Origin: Variovorax sp. JS1663
GTDB lineage: Bacteria > Pseudomonadota > Gammaproteobacteria > Burkholderiales > Burkholderiaceae_C
Length of the DNA stretch: 64,000 bases
Assembly: GCF_002157355.1 (NCBI RefSeq)
Contig: NZ_LYMK01000040.1
Span: forward strand, 1-64,000
Direction of reading: 5' to 3'
Shown here: positions 25,968 to 35,073 of the stretch, piece after piece
How the letters are laid out: each line of letters opens with the position of its first letter
How positions within the stretch are numbered: the stretch's first letter is position 1
Notes under the pieces: generated by a model
Databases searched by the model: none
Told to the model about the DNA's origin: nothing
What the model saw: the letters and a program-made list of their open reading frames with translations, nothing else
Translations under genes and position numbers: made by a program

Positions 25968-26948
25968 TCACTCCTGAACTGCGAATGCCCCCAATCGGCC
26001 TCGAATGACTGAGTTCGCCTCCTTCATGATGCGCTCCACCAACTCGCCTGCTGAGGGAATGTCATCGATCAGGCCGGCCACCATGCCGCAGCTCCATGCA
26101 CCAGCGTCCATCTGGCCTTCGTACATGACCTTCGGATAGACGCTCGCGACTTCCGGTGCGATGTCGCTGAACTGGATCTTCTTGCCTAGCGTGCGCTCTT
26201 TCTCCAGCAGACGCTCCACCGCTGCGTTGTTGAGAACCCGTTCCGTGTTGCGAAGCGGACGCAGGACCAGTCGAGTATCCAGTTCCGAGGCGCGCAAGAT
26301 GGCGTCCTTCACGTTCTGATGCACCGGCGCCTCTTCGGTGGCCAGGAAGCGGGTGCCCATGTTCACGCCGTCCGCACCCAACGCGAGTGCCGCCACCAGG
26401 GAGCGGCCATCGGCCATGCCGCCAGATGCAATGAACGGAATCTTCAGCGACTGCGCCGCCCGAGGCAGGAGAATGAAGTTGGGTACGTCGTCCTCGCCGG
26501 GATGGCCCCCACACTCGAAGCCGTCGACGCTCACCGCGTCGCAACCGATCTTCTCAGCCTTGAGGGCATGCCGAATCGAGGTGCATTTGTGGATGACCTT
26601 CACACCCGCCGCCTGTAGAGCAGGCAGCACCCTCTCGGGGTTGTTGCCGGCGGTCTCCACGGCCTTCACGCCGCCTTCGATGATGGCGCGCACATAGCCC
26701 GGGTAGTCCGGCTGCCGCACGCTCGGGAGAAAGGTGAGATTCACGCCAAAGGGCTTGTCCGTCATATCGCGGCAGCGCCGGATCTCCTCGGTCAGCTTGT
26801 CGGCCGTGGGCAGGGTCAGTGCGGTGATCATGCCCAGGCCGCCTGCGTTGGATACGGCGGCTGCCAGGGGTGCAAGGCCCACGCAGTGCATGCCGCCCTG
26901 GACGATGGGATGCTCGATGCCGAACAGCTTGGTGATTCGTGTCTTCAT
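25968..26948 (-). CDS. Nitronate monooxygenase-like flavoprotein
   Basis: A 326-residue FMN-binding TIM-barrel protein of the NMO/FabK/2-nitropropane dioxygenase family. Visible family segments are HPIVQGGMHCVG at the N-terminus, AVSVDGFECGGHPGEDDV near residue 140, the phosphate-binding FIASGGMADGRSLVAALALGADGVNMGTRF, and a C-terminal SCGMVAGLI. The gene is the last intact one of the long livG-to-NMO operon, 61 bp after the CoA transferase. Many members act on alkyl nitronates; those in acyl-CoA clusters may act as enoyl reductases, so the operon context leaves the reaction open. Confidence 0.87.
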   Translation of the reverse strand: MKTRITKLFGIEHPIVQGGMHCVGLAPLAAAVSNAGGLGMITALTLPTADKLTEEIRRCRDMTDKPFGVNLTFLPSVRQPDYPGYVRAIIEGGVKAVETAGNNPERVLPALQAAGVKVIHKCTSIRHALKAEKIGCDAVSVDGFECGGHPGEDDVPNFILLPRAAQSLKIPFIASGGMADGRSLVAALALGADGVNMGTRFLATEEAPVHQNVKDAILRASELDTRLVLRPLRNTERVLNNAAVERLLEKERTLGKKIQFSDIAPEVASVYPKVMYEGQMDAGAWSCGMVAGLIDDIPSAGELVERIMKEANSVIRGRLGAFAVQE

Positions 26949-27009
26949 GGATGGATCTAGGTAGGTGAATGAAAAGAGGCGGGGCTCGCGGAGCCGAATG
27001 CTGTGGATG

Positions 27010-28266
27010 TCACACGTTCAGACTCAGCGCTCCTGAATCAAGGAGCTCCTGGATGCGCGCTTCATCAAACCCGGCGGCGCGTAGCACGTCGACCCCATGC
27101 TCCCCAAGCCGCGGCGCGGGGCGCAGTCGAGGTGCCGGTGCGTCCGACCAGGTGACGGGCGTGCCCAGTGTGCGCAGGCGCCCCTCGCTCGGGTGAACCT
27201 CTTCGGCCACCAGTCCGGTAGCACGCAGATGAGGATCTTCGAGCAACTCTTCCAACGTCGCGGGAACCTGGTTGGGAATGTCGAGCTTGTCCAGCAATTC
27301 CACCCACTCGCGGGTCGAACGCGTGCTCATCACTTCGCCGACGAAGCCGTAGATTTCGTGGATGTGTCGTGAGCGGGCCGCCTGGCTTGAGAAGCGAGCG
27401 TCCTGCAAGAAGCGCTCGTGCTGACCGATCGCGCCCAGGAATCGCTGCCAGTGCGCATCGTTGTAGATCAGCACGCACAGGTGGCCGTCCGACGTCCTGT
27501 AGGGGCGCCTGTTTTCCGAGAGCAGCCGATCGTAGCCGGCCCTTCCGAGCGCTGGCATGAAGGTCTCGCCGGCCAGGTGATCGGCAAGCACGAAATGCGC
27601 AACGCACTCGAACATTGGCACCTCCACCCGCGTGCCGCGTCCGCTCCGCTCGCGCTCGTACAAGGCAGCCGTCACCGCATAGGTCAGGTGCAGACCTGTC
27701 ACGCGGTCGGCAAGAGAAACCGGCATGTAGCGCGGGTCGCCCCCGACATGCTGTTGCATCAACCACGAAACCCCGGCCGCGCCCTGGATCAAGTCATCGT
27801 ATGCCGGCTTGCCCGTGTAAGGTCCGCCAGAGCCGTAGCCGACGGCAACCACGTGGATGAGCCTCGGCATCCGTTCGCGCAGCGAGTCTGCGTCCAGGCG
27901 CAGACGCTTGAGCGCCGCTGGTCGCACGTTCGTGACGAAGACATCCGCAGTGCCAAGCAATTCGAACAGCGCTTCGCGCGCGCTGTCCTGCTTCAGGTCG
28001 AGCGCCACGCTTTGCTTGCCACGGTTGCCGTGCAAGAAGACGTGGCCCATGCCTTCGCTGCGCATCACGCCGGCGGAGCGCACGTTGTCACCTTCCGGCG
28101 CTTCGATCTTGATGACCTCGGCGCCCAGCCCGGCCAGCGTGAGCGTGGCCAGGGGGCCAAGCACGACCGTGCTCAGGTCGATGATCCGCACACCCCACAG
28201 CGGCAATGCCGTGCGCCCATCGGCACTGGCGGTCGGCTTCGTGTCGTTTCCTGGAAGGCTCGTCAT
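27010..28266 (-). CDS. CoA transferase family III (CaiB/BaiF)
   Basis: A 418-residue class III CoA transferase, which moves CoA between a thioester donor and a carboxylic acid. I place the start at 28266, where GAGGAG lies six bases before the ATG. The CoA-binding N-terminus contains GVRIIDLSTVVLGPLATLTLAGLGAEVIKIE. The catalytic aspartate is the conserved one in GKPAYDDLIQG near residue 165. The C-terminal domain carries the family pattern near TREWVELLDKLDIPNQVP. It follows the acyl-CoA ligase with a 31-bp gap, so the operon can activate its acid either with ATP or by CoA exchange. Confidence 0.92.
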   Translation of the reverse strand: MTSLPGNDTKPTASADGRTALPLWGVRIIDLSTVVLGPLATLTLAGLGAEVIKIEAPEGDNVRSAGVMRSEGMGHVFLHGNRGKQSVALDLKQDSAREALFELLGTADVFVTNVRPAALKRLRLDADSLRERMPRLIHVVAVGYGSGGPYTGKPAYDDLIQGAAGVSWLMQQHVGGDPRYMPVSLADRVTGLHLTYAVTAALYERERSGRGTRVEVPMFECVAHFVLADHLAGETFMPALGRAGYDRLLSENRRPYRTSDGHLCVLIYNDAHWQRFLGAIGQHERFLQDARFSSQAARSRHIHEIYGFVGEVMSTRSTREWVELLDKLDIPNQVPATLEELLEDPHLRATGLVAEEVHPSEGRLRTLGTPVTWSDAPAPRLRPAPRLGEHGVDVLRAAGFDEARIQELLDSGALSLNV

Positions 28267-28297
28267 GAGTCGCTCCTCGATCCGCTCGCGCAAGGCC

Positions 28298-29845
28298 TCA
28301 AGTCGCGTCCGTCACGGCGCGACGCGCCAGGAAGGCATCACGCACGCGTCGCTTGTAGACCTTGCCGGTGTCTTCGCGCGGCAGGCTCGCTTCGACACTG
28401 ACGAACTTCGGCACTTTGTAGCCCGCCATGCGTTCGCGCACGAACTCGCGCACCGACTTCTCGTCGATGGGTTGGCCCGCAACAGGTTGCACTGCGGCCA
28501 CCAAGGCTTCGCCCCATTCGTTGTCTGGCACGCCGAACACGGCGCAATCGGCCACGCCGGGCATGCGGCACAACACCGCCTCGATCTCGGCCGGATAGAT
28601 GTTCACGCCACCGGAGATGACCATGTCCGATTGCCGGCCGGAAATGAAGAGGTAGCCGTCTTCATCGACGTAGCCCATGTCGCCCACGGTGACCAACCCG
28701 TCCCGCTCGATCTTTGCACGTGCCTCGGTGTTGTTGATGTAGGTGAAATCGGGCGACGCCGGTTGCCGGCCGTAGATGACGCCGATCTCGCCCTTGCCAA
28801 GCGCCTGCCCGTTGTCATCGAAGATCTTGACGACGGCGCTGCCAACCGGACGACCCACCGAGTTCGGCTTGCGCAGCCATTCCTCGGCCGTGATGAACGT
28901 GAGGTAGCCCGTTTCACTCGAGGCGTAGGCCTCATGGATCACCGGTCCCCACCAATCGATCATGGCGCGCTTGACGTCCGCCGGACATGGCGAGCCCGTG
29001 GAGGCCACGAACTGCACCGAACTCAGGTCGTACTGACGACGTTTCTCGAGAGGCAGGTTCAGCAGCCGCTGGTACATCGTCGGCACCAGGTAGAGGTGCG
29101 TGATGTGCTCTTCGCTCACCCGCCGCAAGATCTGCTCGGCATCGAACCGCGGCTCCAGTCGCAGCCAGGCGCCGACCCGGGCGCACGCCGCCGCGTAATT
29201 GCCCGGCGCGCTGTGGTACAGCGGTGCGGCAAGCAGGCAGCGCGACTGCGGGGTCACTCCCAGCACGCGGGTGCTGAGTTCGGCGGTGGCGGCAGCCAGC
29301 TTCGCGGCCTGTTCTTCAGGCAATGCAATGCGGACCACACCCTTGGGACGGCCGCTGACACCCGAGGTGTACGGCATCAGTCCCTTCGGTCGCTTGGGCG
29401 TGGACGTGTTTTCCGGATGCTGGTCCAACCAGCTTTCCCACTCGAGTGCACCGTCAGGCAGGGCCACTTCGTCACCAAGGCCGTACATGCTGCGCGTCAT
29501 GGCGCGCGGTTTCACCGCAACCACTGGAAGCCCTTGCGGCAGGCCGGCCGCCACCTGGGGAATCAGGTCCCCATGAATGAAGAGCGCCTTGGCCCGCGAA
29601 TCTCGCAGCACCCAGGCAGCCTCCTCTTCCTTGAAGTGCCAGTTCAGACCACACCAATAGGCTCCCACGTGGCCGGCAGCCAGAATGGCCTCCATGGTCT
29701 CGGGCTCGTTCCGCATCATGACGGCCACAACGTCGCCCTCCCTCACGCCAAGCGATGCCAGGCCTGAAGCGGCCCTCAGTGCCCGCGCGCGGACGACGCT
29801 GGCCGGAATCTCCGTGTCGTCGAAGGCAATGGTCGGGTGGCTCAT
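28298..29845 (-). CDS. Acyl-CoA synthetase (AMP-forming)
   Basis: A 515-residue adenylate-forming enzyme that activates a carboxylic acid as an acyl-AMP and then an acyl-CoA. Core motifs are the P-loop-like YTSGVSGRPKGV near residue 173, YASSETGYLT (A5), VGDMGYVDEDGYLFISGRQSDMVISGGVNIYP (A7-A8 split by the hinge), and the C-terminal catalytic lysine in PREDTGKVYKR. Length and motif set fit the FadD-like or bile-acid-CoA-ligase-like group. Its start overlaps the SDR stop (ATGA), indicating tight coupling. The substrate is unknown. Confidence 0.92.
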   Translation of the reverse strand: MSHPTIAFDDTEIPASVVRARALRAASGLASLGVREGDVVAVMMRNEPETMEAILAAGHVGAYWCGLNWHFKEEEAAWVLRDSRAKALFIHGDLIPQVAAGLPQGLPVVAVKPRAMTRSMYGLGDEVALPDGALEWESWLDQHPENTSTPKRPKGLMPYTSGVSGRPKGVVRIALPEEQAAKLAAATAELSTRVLGVTPQSRCLLAAPLYHSAPGNYAAACARVGAWLRLEPRFDAEQILRRVSEEHITHLYLVPTMYQRLLNLPLEKRRQYDLSSVQFVASTGSPCPADVKRAMIDWWGPVIHEAYASSETGYLTFITAEEWLRKPNSVGRPVGSAVVKIFDDNGQALGKGEIGVIYGRQPASPDFTYINNTEARAKIERDGLVTVGDMGYVDEDGYLFISGRQSDMVISGGVNIYPAEIEAVLCRMPGVADCAVFGVPDNEWGEALVAAVQPVAGQPIDEKSVREFVRERMAGYKVPKFVSVEASLPREDTGKVYKRRVRDAFLARRAVTDAT

Positions 29846-30663
29846 GACGAGGCCCTTGCCTTGCTTGCCTCGACCATGGCCTCGGCCTCGGCCACGAGTT
29901 TTGGCGAATAGCGCCCGAGGTTGAGACCGCCATCCACGGGAATCACCTGCCCGGTCACCATGAGGGAGGCCGGCGACGCGAGGAACCGCGCCACGGCGGC
30001 GATTTCATCCTTGCGCGCCCAACGGCCCAGCGGAACGATGTCGGTGAGTTCCTTGGCCGCCTGCGGCGTTGGCGCAAGTCGGACCATGCCCTCGGTGTCG
30101 GACACCGGTCCGGGTGCGATCGAGTTGATGCGGATGCCTTCGCCCGCCCACTCCATGGCCAGCGTGCGCGTCAGCATGTCGATGCCGGCCTTGGCCGCAC
30201 ACACGTGGCTCTGCATCATCATCGGCACAAACGCCTGGGACGCGGAGATGTTGATGATCGACGCACCGGGCTTGCGCAGGAACTCGTGCGCCGCGTACAG
30301 AACGTGGAAGGTTCCGATCAGGTCGATGTCGATCACGGTGCGAAAGCCCTTGGGCGACATGCCGAGCGCCGGCGCGCGGAAGTTGCCCGCGGCGCCTGAG
30401 ATCAACACATCGATGACACCGAAGCGAGCATGAAACGCGCTCAAGGCAGCCTTGACATGCTCGAACTCGCGCACGTCGGCCGGCCAGCCCGCGGCACGCT
30501 TGTCATTGAGCGATCCCAAGCGCTGCACTGCAGCGTTGACCTTGTCGCTGTCGCGCGAGAGCACGCCGACGTTTGCACCCGCACTGGCGAACGACTCGGC
30601 AATGGCCAGGTTGATGCCGCTGGTGCCACCAGCGACGAAGACGTTGAGCGTTGAAGTGGTCAT
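29842..30663 (-). CDS. SDR-family oxidoreductase, 2,4-dienoyl-CoA reductase-like
   Basis: A 273-residue SDR. The start at 30663 overlaps the binding-protein stop as ATGA and is preceded by AAAGG. The cofactor motif is GGTSGINLAIA. The segment GAAGNFRAPALGMSPKGFRTVIDIDLIGTF and later APGPVSDTEGM match 2,4-dienoyl-CoA reductases of the DECR2 type. The usual YxxxK tyrosine is not there: the position reads SHVCAAKAG, as in that subgroup, which uses a different catalytic arrangement. With the acyl-CoA ligase and CoA transferase downstream, a role in degrading an unsaturated acyl-CoA is likely. Confidence 0.85.
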   Translation of the reverse strand: MTTSTLNVFVAGGTSGINLAIAESFASAGANVGVLSRDSDKVNAAVQRLGSLNDKRAAGWPADVREFEHVKAALSAFHARFGVIDVLISGAAGNFRAPALGMSPKGFRTVIDIDLIGTFHVLYAAHEFLRKPGASIINISASQAFVPMMMQSHVCAAKAGIDMLTRTLAMEWAGEGIRINSIAPGPVSDTEGMVRLAPTPQAAKELTDIVPLGRWARKDEIAAVARFLASPASLMVTGQVIPVDGGLNLGRYSPKLVAEAEAMVEASKARASS

Positions 30664-31868
30664 ACCGAGAGCGCCTTTCCAAAGGGGACCCACGAGTTGC
30701 CGTCAAAGCGCTGCAGCCACAGGTGGCCATACAGCTCGTGGTCCTTCTCGCTCGTGCTGAGCGTGATGCCCGGCATCAGCAGCGGCGTGCTGAGGCCGGA
30801 AAGGCTGCTGGCCTGCTTCATGATGTTCTCGCGCGTCAGGTCGTCGCCGCAGCGCCGCAGGATGTTCTCCAGGACCTGAGCCGCCGTGTAGCCGCCACCG
30901 ACCAGCGAGTCGGTCGGATCGGCTTCGGGCAACCATTTCTTCAGGAACTCGCGCAGCCCCACCACCCCTGGGTCCTTGTCGAACTGCGGGTCGGAGACGG
31001 GCTTGTTGTAAACACCCGTGATGGCGCCCTTGCCGGCCTCCGCGCCGGCCGGCCGCATGATCGCGGCGAGCGACGAACTGCCCAGCGGCAGGATGACCTG
31101 CGGCTTCCAGCCGATGTCGTGCGCCTTCTTCATCGACTGCACAGTGAACTTGCCGTTGGACAGCGAGATGAACACGTTCGCACCGCTGCCCTTCAGGCTC
31201 ACCACCTGGGAGTCGACCGACGCATCGGTCGTCTCGTAGGTGCTCTGCGCGACGATCATGTCTTTCGCCTTGTCACCCAGGCCGGCCTTGATGCCGGCCA
31301 GGTAGTCCCGGCCGAAGTCGTCGTTCTGCATCAGCACGGCAATCTTGGCCGTGGGCATGTTCTCGAGAATCCAACGCGCATACACGCGCCCCTCGGCGTC
31401 GTAGGTGGGCATGCCCGAGATCGTGAAAGGCGCGCTGGCCACGTCCTTCCACTTGCTCGCGCCGCTGAAGATGAGCAGTTGCGGAATCTTCTTGCCGTTG
31501 AGGTAGCGGTAGATGGCATTGTTGGTGGCCGTGCCCACCGTCTCGAAGATGAACGAGACCTCGTCCTGCTCGACGAGCCGTCGCGTGAGCTCCAATGCCT
31601 TGCCGGGGTTGTAGCCGTCGTCATACTGGATGAGCTTGATGCGCCGCCCGTTGATGCCGCCTTCCTCGTTGAGCTTGTTGAAGTAGGCCAGCGAGGTCTT
31701 GCCCAGCGTGCCCAGGATCGACACCGGGCCACTGAAAGGCATCGTCGATCCGATCCTGATCTCGGTATCGCTCACGCCCGGTCCGTAGCGCTTTTGCGCC
31801 AGCGCGGGCAGCGGTGCTGCCACCGAAGCGATCGCGCCCAGCACGACCGTACGTCGATTCAGTTTCAT
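30660..31868 (-). CDS. ABC transporter substrate-binding protein, branched-chain amino acid type
   Basis: A 402-residue periplasmic binding protein. The N-terminus LNRRTVVLGAIASVAAPLPALA is a signal peptide with an RR pair. The mature part starts YGPGVSDTEIRIGSTMPFSGPVS, typical of the branch that includes binding proteins for aromatic and fatty-acid-like compounds. It is separated from its permeases and ATPases by the tetR gene and overlaps the tetR stop by four bases (ATGA). All are one operon, so it should serve the LivGFHM proteins encoded upstream. Confidence 0.92.
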   Translation of the reverse strand: MKLNRRTVVLGAIASVAAPLPALAQKRYGPGVSDTEIRIGSTMPFSGPVSILGTLGKTSLAYFNKLNEEGGINGRRIKLIQYDDGYNPGKALELTRRLVEQDEVSFIFETVGTATNNAIYRYLNGKKIPQLLIFSGASKWKDVASAPFTISGMPTYDAEGRVYARWILENMPTAKIAVLMQNDDFGRDYLAGIKAGLGDKAKDMIVAQSTYETTDASVDSQVVSLKGSGANVFISLSNGKFTVQSMKKAHDIGWKPQVILPLGSSSLAAIMRPAGAEAGKGAITGVYNKPVSDPQFDKDPGVVGLREFLKKWLPEADPTDSLVGGGYTAAQVLENILRRCGDDLTRENIMKQASSLSGLSTPLLMPGITLSTSEKDHELYGHLWLQRFDGNSWVPFGKALSV

Positions 31869-32512
31869 TGGGTCTCCTTGACGGGTTTCGAAGTGGAACG
31901 GGACTGCGTTTGCGCGTCGGCGTGAAGCCCCATGAATAGCCAGCGCATGGTGTTGCGATAGGCCTCACGCACGCTGTCCGCGCTGGAAAACTTGCCTGCC
32001 ATGTAGAGCACGCACACGCCGTGGGCGGCCGACCACAGCGAATGCGTCACTTCCTCGATGTCATCGGGCGCGAGGCCGGCATCGATCAGGTCCTTGGACT
32101 GGCGCGACAAGATTTCCTTCGCGCGAGCGCTCTGGAATGCGAGGTCCGGGTACTGGTCTTCGTTGGGTTGCGTCAGGTCGAAGATCAGGCGATAGGCATT
32201 GGGCTCTGCCAGGGCAAAGCCCAGGTAGGCGGTGCCGATGGCGCGGGCGCGCGCGGCAGGCGTCTTGCCGCTGGCGAAAGCGGCCTCGATCGTGTCGGAA
32301 AAGCGCGAGAATGCCGCGGCCCGCACGGTGGCCAGGATCTCGGCCTTGTCCTTGAAGTAGCGGTACGGCGCCATCGGGCTCAGACCCAGCTCGGCAGTCA
32401 GGTCGCGCATGCTCACGCCGTTGACGCCACGCTCGACGAACATTCGCTCGCCGACCTGGCAGATGAGCTCGCGAATCTCCTGGCGCTCTTGCGGTGTTTT
32501 TGCGCGCGGCAT
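31865..32512 (-). CDS. TetR-family transcriptional regulator
   Basis: A 215-residue regulator. The start at 32512 overlaps the livM stop as ATGA and gives the normal N-terminus. The HTH lies near residues 30-52 (VNGVSMRDLTAELGLSPMAPYRYFKDKAEIL). The C-terminal ligand domain resembles the TetR_C_33/WHG type, with AYRLIFDLTQPNEDQYPDL. Its position inside the importer operon implies control of that operon and therefore autoregulation. Inverted TAAAC/GTTTA sites upstream of livG are candidate operators. An acyl-CoA effector would suit the downstream enzymes but is a guess. Confidence 0.9.
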   Translation of the reverse strand: MPRAKTPQERQEIRELICQVGERMFVERGVNGVSMRDLTAELGLSPMAPYRYFKDKAEILATVRAAAFSRFSDTIEAAFASGKTPAARARAIGTAYLGFALAEPNAYRLIFDLTQPNEDQYPDLAFQSARAKEILSRQSKDLIDAGLAPDDIEEVTHSLWSAAHGVCVLYMAGKFSSADSVREAYRNTMRWLFMGLHADAQTQSRSTSKPVKETQ

Positions 32513-33459
32513 CAGAAGCTCGCATTCTTGCGTTGGGGAAATCGCAGCATTCCGGCAATGCCGCGTGGCTGCATGAAGACGACGAGCAGGATCGCCACGC
32601 CGAAGATGGCCCAGGGCGCCGCGGTGGAGATCCGATCGGCGACCGATGGAACGAACTGCACGAACACAGCCCCGATCCAAGGGCCCAGCGCCGTGCCGAG
32701 CCCGCCCACCACCAACCCGGCCACCATGGTCAGCGACAGAAACAGAGTGAAGCTGTCAGGCGTGACGAGTTGGACGTTGAGCGCGTAGAGCGAGCCGCCG
32801 ACACAGGCGCACACCGCGCTCAGCATGAAGGCCAGCGCCTTGCTGCGCGACACGTCGATGCCGCAGGCGGCCGCAGCCACCGCGTGGTCGCTGAGCGCGC
32901 GCAGTTCCAGCCCCAAGCGGCCGCGTGCCAGGCGGCGGACAGCGAGCACCACCGCAACGGCCAGCACGAGCGCGACCCAGTACATCCACATGTCCTGGTT
33001 GACCCAAGGGTCGAGCCAGGCAGGCGGCGACGGACGATCGAGTTGCAGGCCTTGCGCCCCGCCAGTCCAGCGCTCGACCGCCGCGTTGCGCACCAGTTGC
33101 GGCACGGCCAGCGCGATGGCGAATGTGGCGAGTGCAAGGTAAGTGTGTTCCAGGCGCAAGATGGGCTTGCCGATGAGGAAGGCCAGCACCGCACCAAGGA
33201 CGCATGCCAGCGGCAGTGCCGTCCACCACGGCAGTCCCGCTTCAACGAGCATCGCGGTTCCGTAGGCGCCGATGGCGAAGAAGGCACCATGGCCGAGCGA
33301 AGGTTGGCCCGCCATGCCCGTCAGCACGTTCAGCCCGACCAGCGCGATGCCCAAGCCGATCGTCTGGGTCAGCTGGAAGGTCAGGAAGTCCGGCACCAAC
33401 AGCGGCAGCAATGCGGCTACCAGCGCCACGACAAGAATCGATCGTTTGGAAATGTTCAT
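32512..33459 (-). CDS. livM: Branched-chain-type ABC transporter permease, LivM type
   Basis: A 315-residue polytopic permease. The conserved stretch VLTGMAGQPSLGHGAFFAIGAYG near residue 50 is the LivM signature region, and ELRALSDHAVAAAACGIDVSRSKALAFMLSA is the ATPase-contact loop. The end contains VVFMQPRGIAGML. I prefer the ATG at 33459 (NISKRSILVV) to the in-frame start at 33480 inside livH. It directly follows livH and overlaps the tetR start. Confidence 0.9.
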   Translation of the reverse strand: MNISKRSILVVALVAALLPLLVPDFLTFQLTQTIGLGIALVGLNVLTGMAGQPSLGHGAFFAIGAYGTAMLVEAGLPWWTALPLACVLGAVLAFLIGKPILRLEHTYLALATFAIALAVPQLVRNAAVERWTGGAQGLQLDRPSPPAWLDPWVNQDMWMYWVALVLAVAVVLAVRRLARGRLGLELRALSDHAVAAAACGIDVSRSKALAFMLSAVCACVGGSLYALNVQLVTPDSFTLFLSLTMVAGLVVGGLGTALGPWIGAVFVQFVPSVADRISTAAPWAIFGVAILLVVFMQPRGIAGMLRFPQRKNASF

Positions 33460-33463
33460 GACA

Positions 33464-34333
33464 TCAGACTCGCTTTGCACTGGGCCGGCCCATCAGGCCA
33501 TCCGGGCGCCACACCAGCATGCCGACGATCAGCACCATGGCCACGGTGAGCTTGAGCTGCGTGCCGACCACATAGGCACCTAGTAGGTTCTCCAGTACGC
33601 CAAGCACCAGGCCACCTATGACGGCGCCGGGAACGCTCTGGATGCCGCCCATCAAGGCTGCCGCAAATCCGTAGATGAGCACGCCGCTCATCATGTTGGT
33701 GTCGAGGTAAAGCTGCGGCGCGACCATCATCCCGGCCACGGTGCCCATGGCTGCAGCCAAACCCCAACCGAACGCCGCCATCGCCTTCGTCGAGATGCCG
33801 CTCAGTCGCGCAGAACCCGGGTTCTGCGCCGCGGCGCGGACGGCCAGGCCGACCGAAGTGAAGCGGAAGAAGGCCCACAACAACACGAGCAGCACGGCCG
33901 TGACTGCCGCCACGCCCACTTGATGGCCGGACACCAGACCGCCCGCCAGCGCGCCACCCGGGAAGGGACTTGGAAACTCGCGCACATCGTGCCCCCAGAT
34001 GTATCCGGTAAGGCTGTGGATGATCATGAACAGGCCGATGAAAGCGGCCACGGTCGCCATCGGCGACGACGCGCTGAGGCGCCCGATCACCCAGCGCTCC
34101 AGGCTTGCAGCAAGGAGGAACGCAGCGCAGATGGTGAGCGCAAAGGCCACCCAGTACGGCACGCCGGCTTGCAGCAAGGACCAGGCGACATAGGTCGTCA
34201 AGGTCGCCATCTCTCCTTGCGCAAAATTGACGTGGCTGGTGGTGCGGTAGACGATGACCAGCGCCAGGCCAATCAGCGCATAGGCGCAGCCCGTGGTGAG
34301 GCCCGCGACGATTTGATTGACAAGAGCCTCCAT
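33464..34333 (-). CDS. livH: Branched-chain-type ABC transporter permease, LivH type
   Basis: A 289-residue permease. It has the typical opening LVNQIVAGLTTGCAYALIGLALVIVYRTTSHVNFAQGEMATL, the cytoplasmic loop RAAAQNPGSARLSGISTKAM, and the C-terminus WRPDGLMG. The start codon overlaps the livF stop (TGATG). It pairs with the LivM gene that follows to form the membrane channel of the second importer. Confidence 0.92.
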   Translation of the reverse strand: MEALVNQIVAGLTTGCAYALIGLALVIVYRTTSHVNFAQGEMATLTTYVAWSLLQAGVPYWVAFALTICAAFLLAASLERWVIGRLSASSPMATVAAFIGLFMIIHSLTGYIWGHDVREFPSPFPGGALAGGLVSGHQVGVAAVTAVLLVLLWAFFRFTSVGLAVRAAAQNPGSARLSGISTKAMAAFGWGLAAAMGTVAGMMVAPQLYLDTNMMSGVLIYGFAAALMGGIQSVPGAVIGGLVLGVLENLLGAYVVGTQLKLTVAMVLIVGMLVWRPDGLMGRPSAKRV

Positions 34334-35073
34334 CAGTGCGCTCCCAGGTAGGCGTTGTGCAACTCGTCGCTTCCACGCAGTTGCGCTGCGGGGCCGCTGG
34401 CGACCACGGTGCCCGTGCGCAGGACATAGGCGTCATCGGCCAGCCCCAGCGCGATCTCGATGTTCTGTTCGACCAGCAGGATGCCCATGCTCGTCTCCGA
34501 TTGAAGCCGGCGCAGCAAGCGCATGATGTCTGCCGCTACGCGCGGCGCGAGGCCAAACGACGGCTCGTCCAGCAGCAGCACCTTGGGCTTGGCCATCAAC
34601 GCACGGCCGATGGCCAGCATCTGCTGTTCGCCGCCTGAGAGGCTTCCGGCGCGCTGCTTGCGCCTCTCGGCAAGCCTGGGCAGCCAGCCATAGATGCACT
34701 CCATGGTCTCCCGTGCTCCGTCCTTGCTCGGCCTGGCAAAGCAGCCAACTCGCAAGTTCTCTTCGACGCTCAGGTCGATGAAAGTGCCGCGGCCTTCGGG
34801 CACATGGGAGACGCCAAGACGGGCGATCTGTTCTGTACGCCGCCCCGACAAAGCGTCCTGGCCAAACACGACCGAGCCCGTGAACCTGACCATGCCGCAG
34901 ATGGCGCGCATCAGCGTGGTCTTGCCGGCACCGTTGGCACCGAGCAATGCGGTGATCTGACCTTCCTTGATGGCGATCGACACGTCGCGCACCACCGCCG
35001 GCCCTCCGTAGCCCGCTGTCACGCGGTCCACCTTGAGCAACGCGGCCTTGTCTGCTTCAGTGAAGTTGCTCAT
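34333..35073 (-). CDS. livF: ABC transporter ATP-binding protein, LivF type
   Basis: A 246-residue ATPase. Walker A is GANGAGKTT, the signature LSGGEQQMLAIGRAL, and Walker B VLLLDEPSFGLAP. The start at 35073 is preceded by GGAGC and lies 17 bases inside the livG end. The open frame continues upstream, but those residues are antisense-like. It is the second gene of the operon and the partner of LivG. Confidence 0.92.
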   Translation of the reverse strand: MSNFTEADKAALLKVDRVTAGYGGPAVVRDVSIAIKEGQITALLGANGAGKTTLMRAICGMVRFTGSVVFGQDALSGRRTEQIARLGVSHVPEGRGTFIDLSVEENLRVGCFARPSKDGARETMECIYGWLPRLAERRKQRAGSLSGGEQQMLAIGRALMAKPKVLLLDEPSFGLAPRVAADIMRLLRRLQSETSMGILLVEQNIEIALGLADDAYVLRTGTVVASGPAAQLRGSDELHNAYLGAH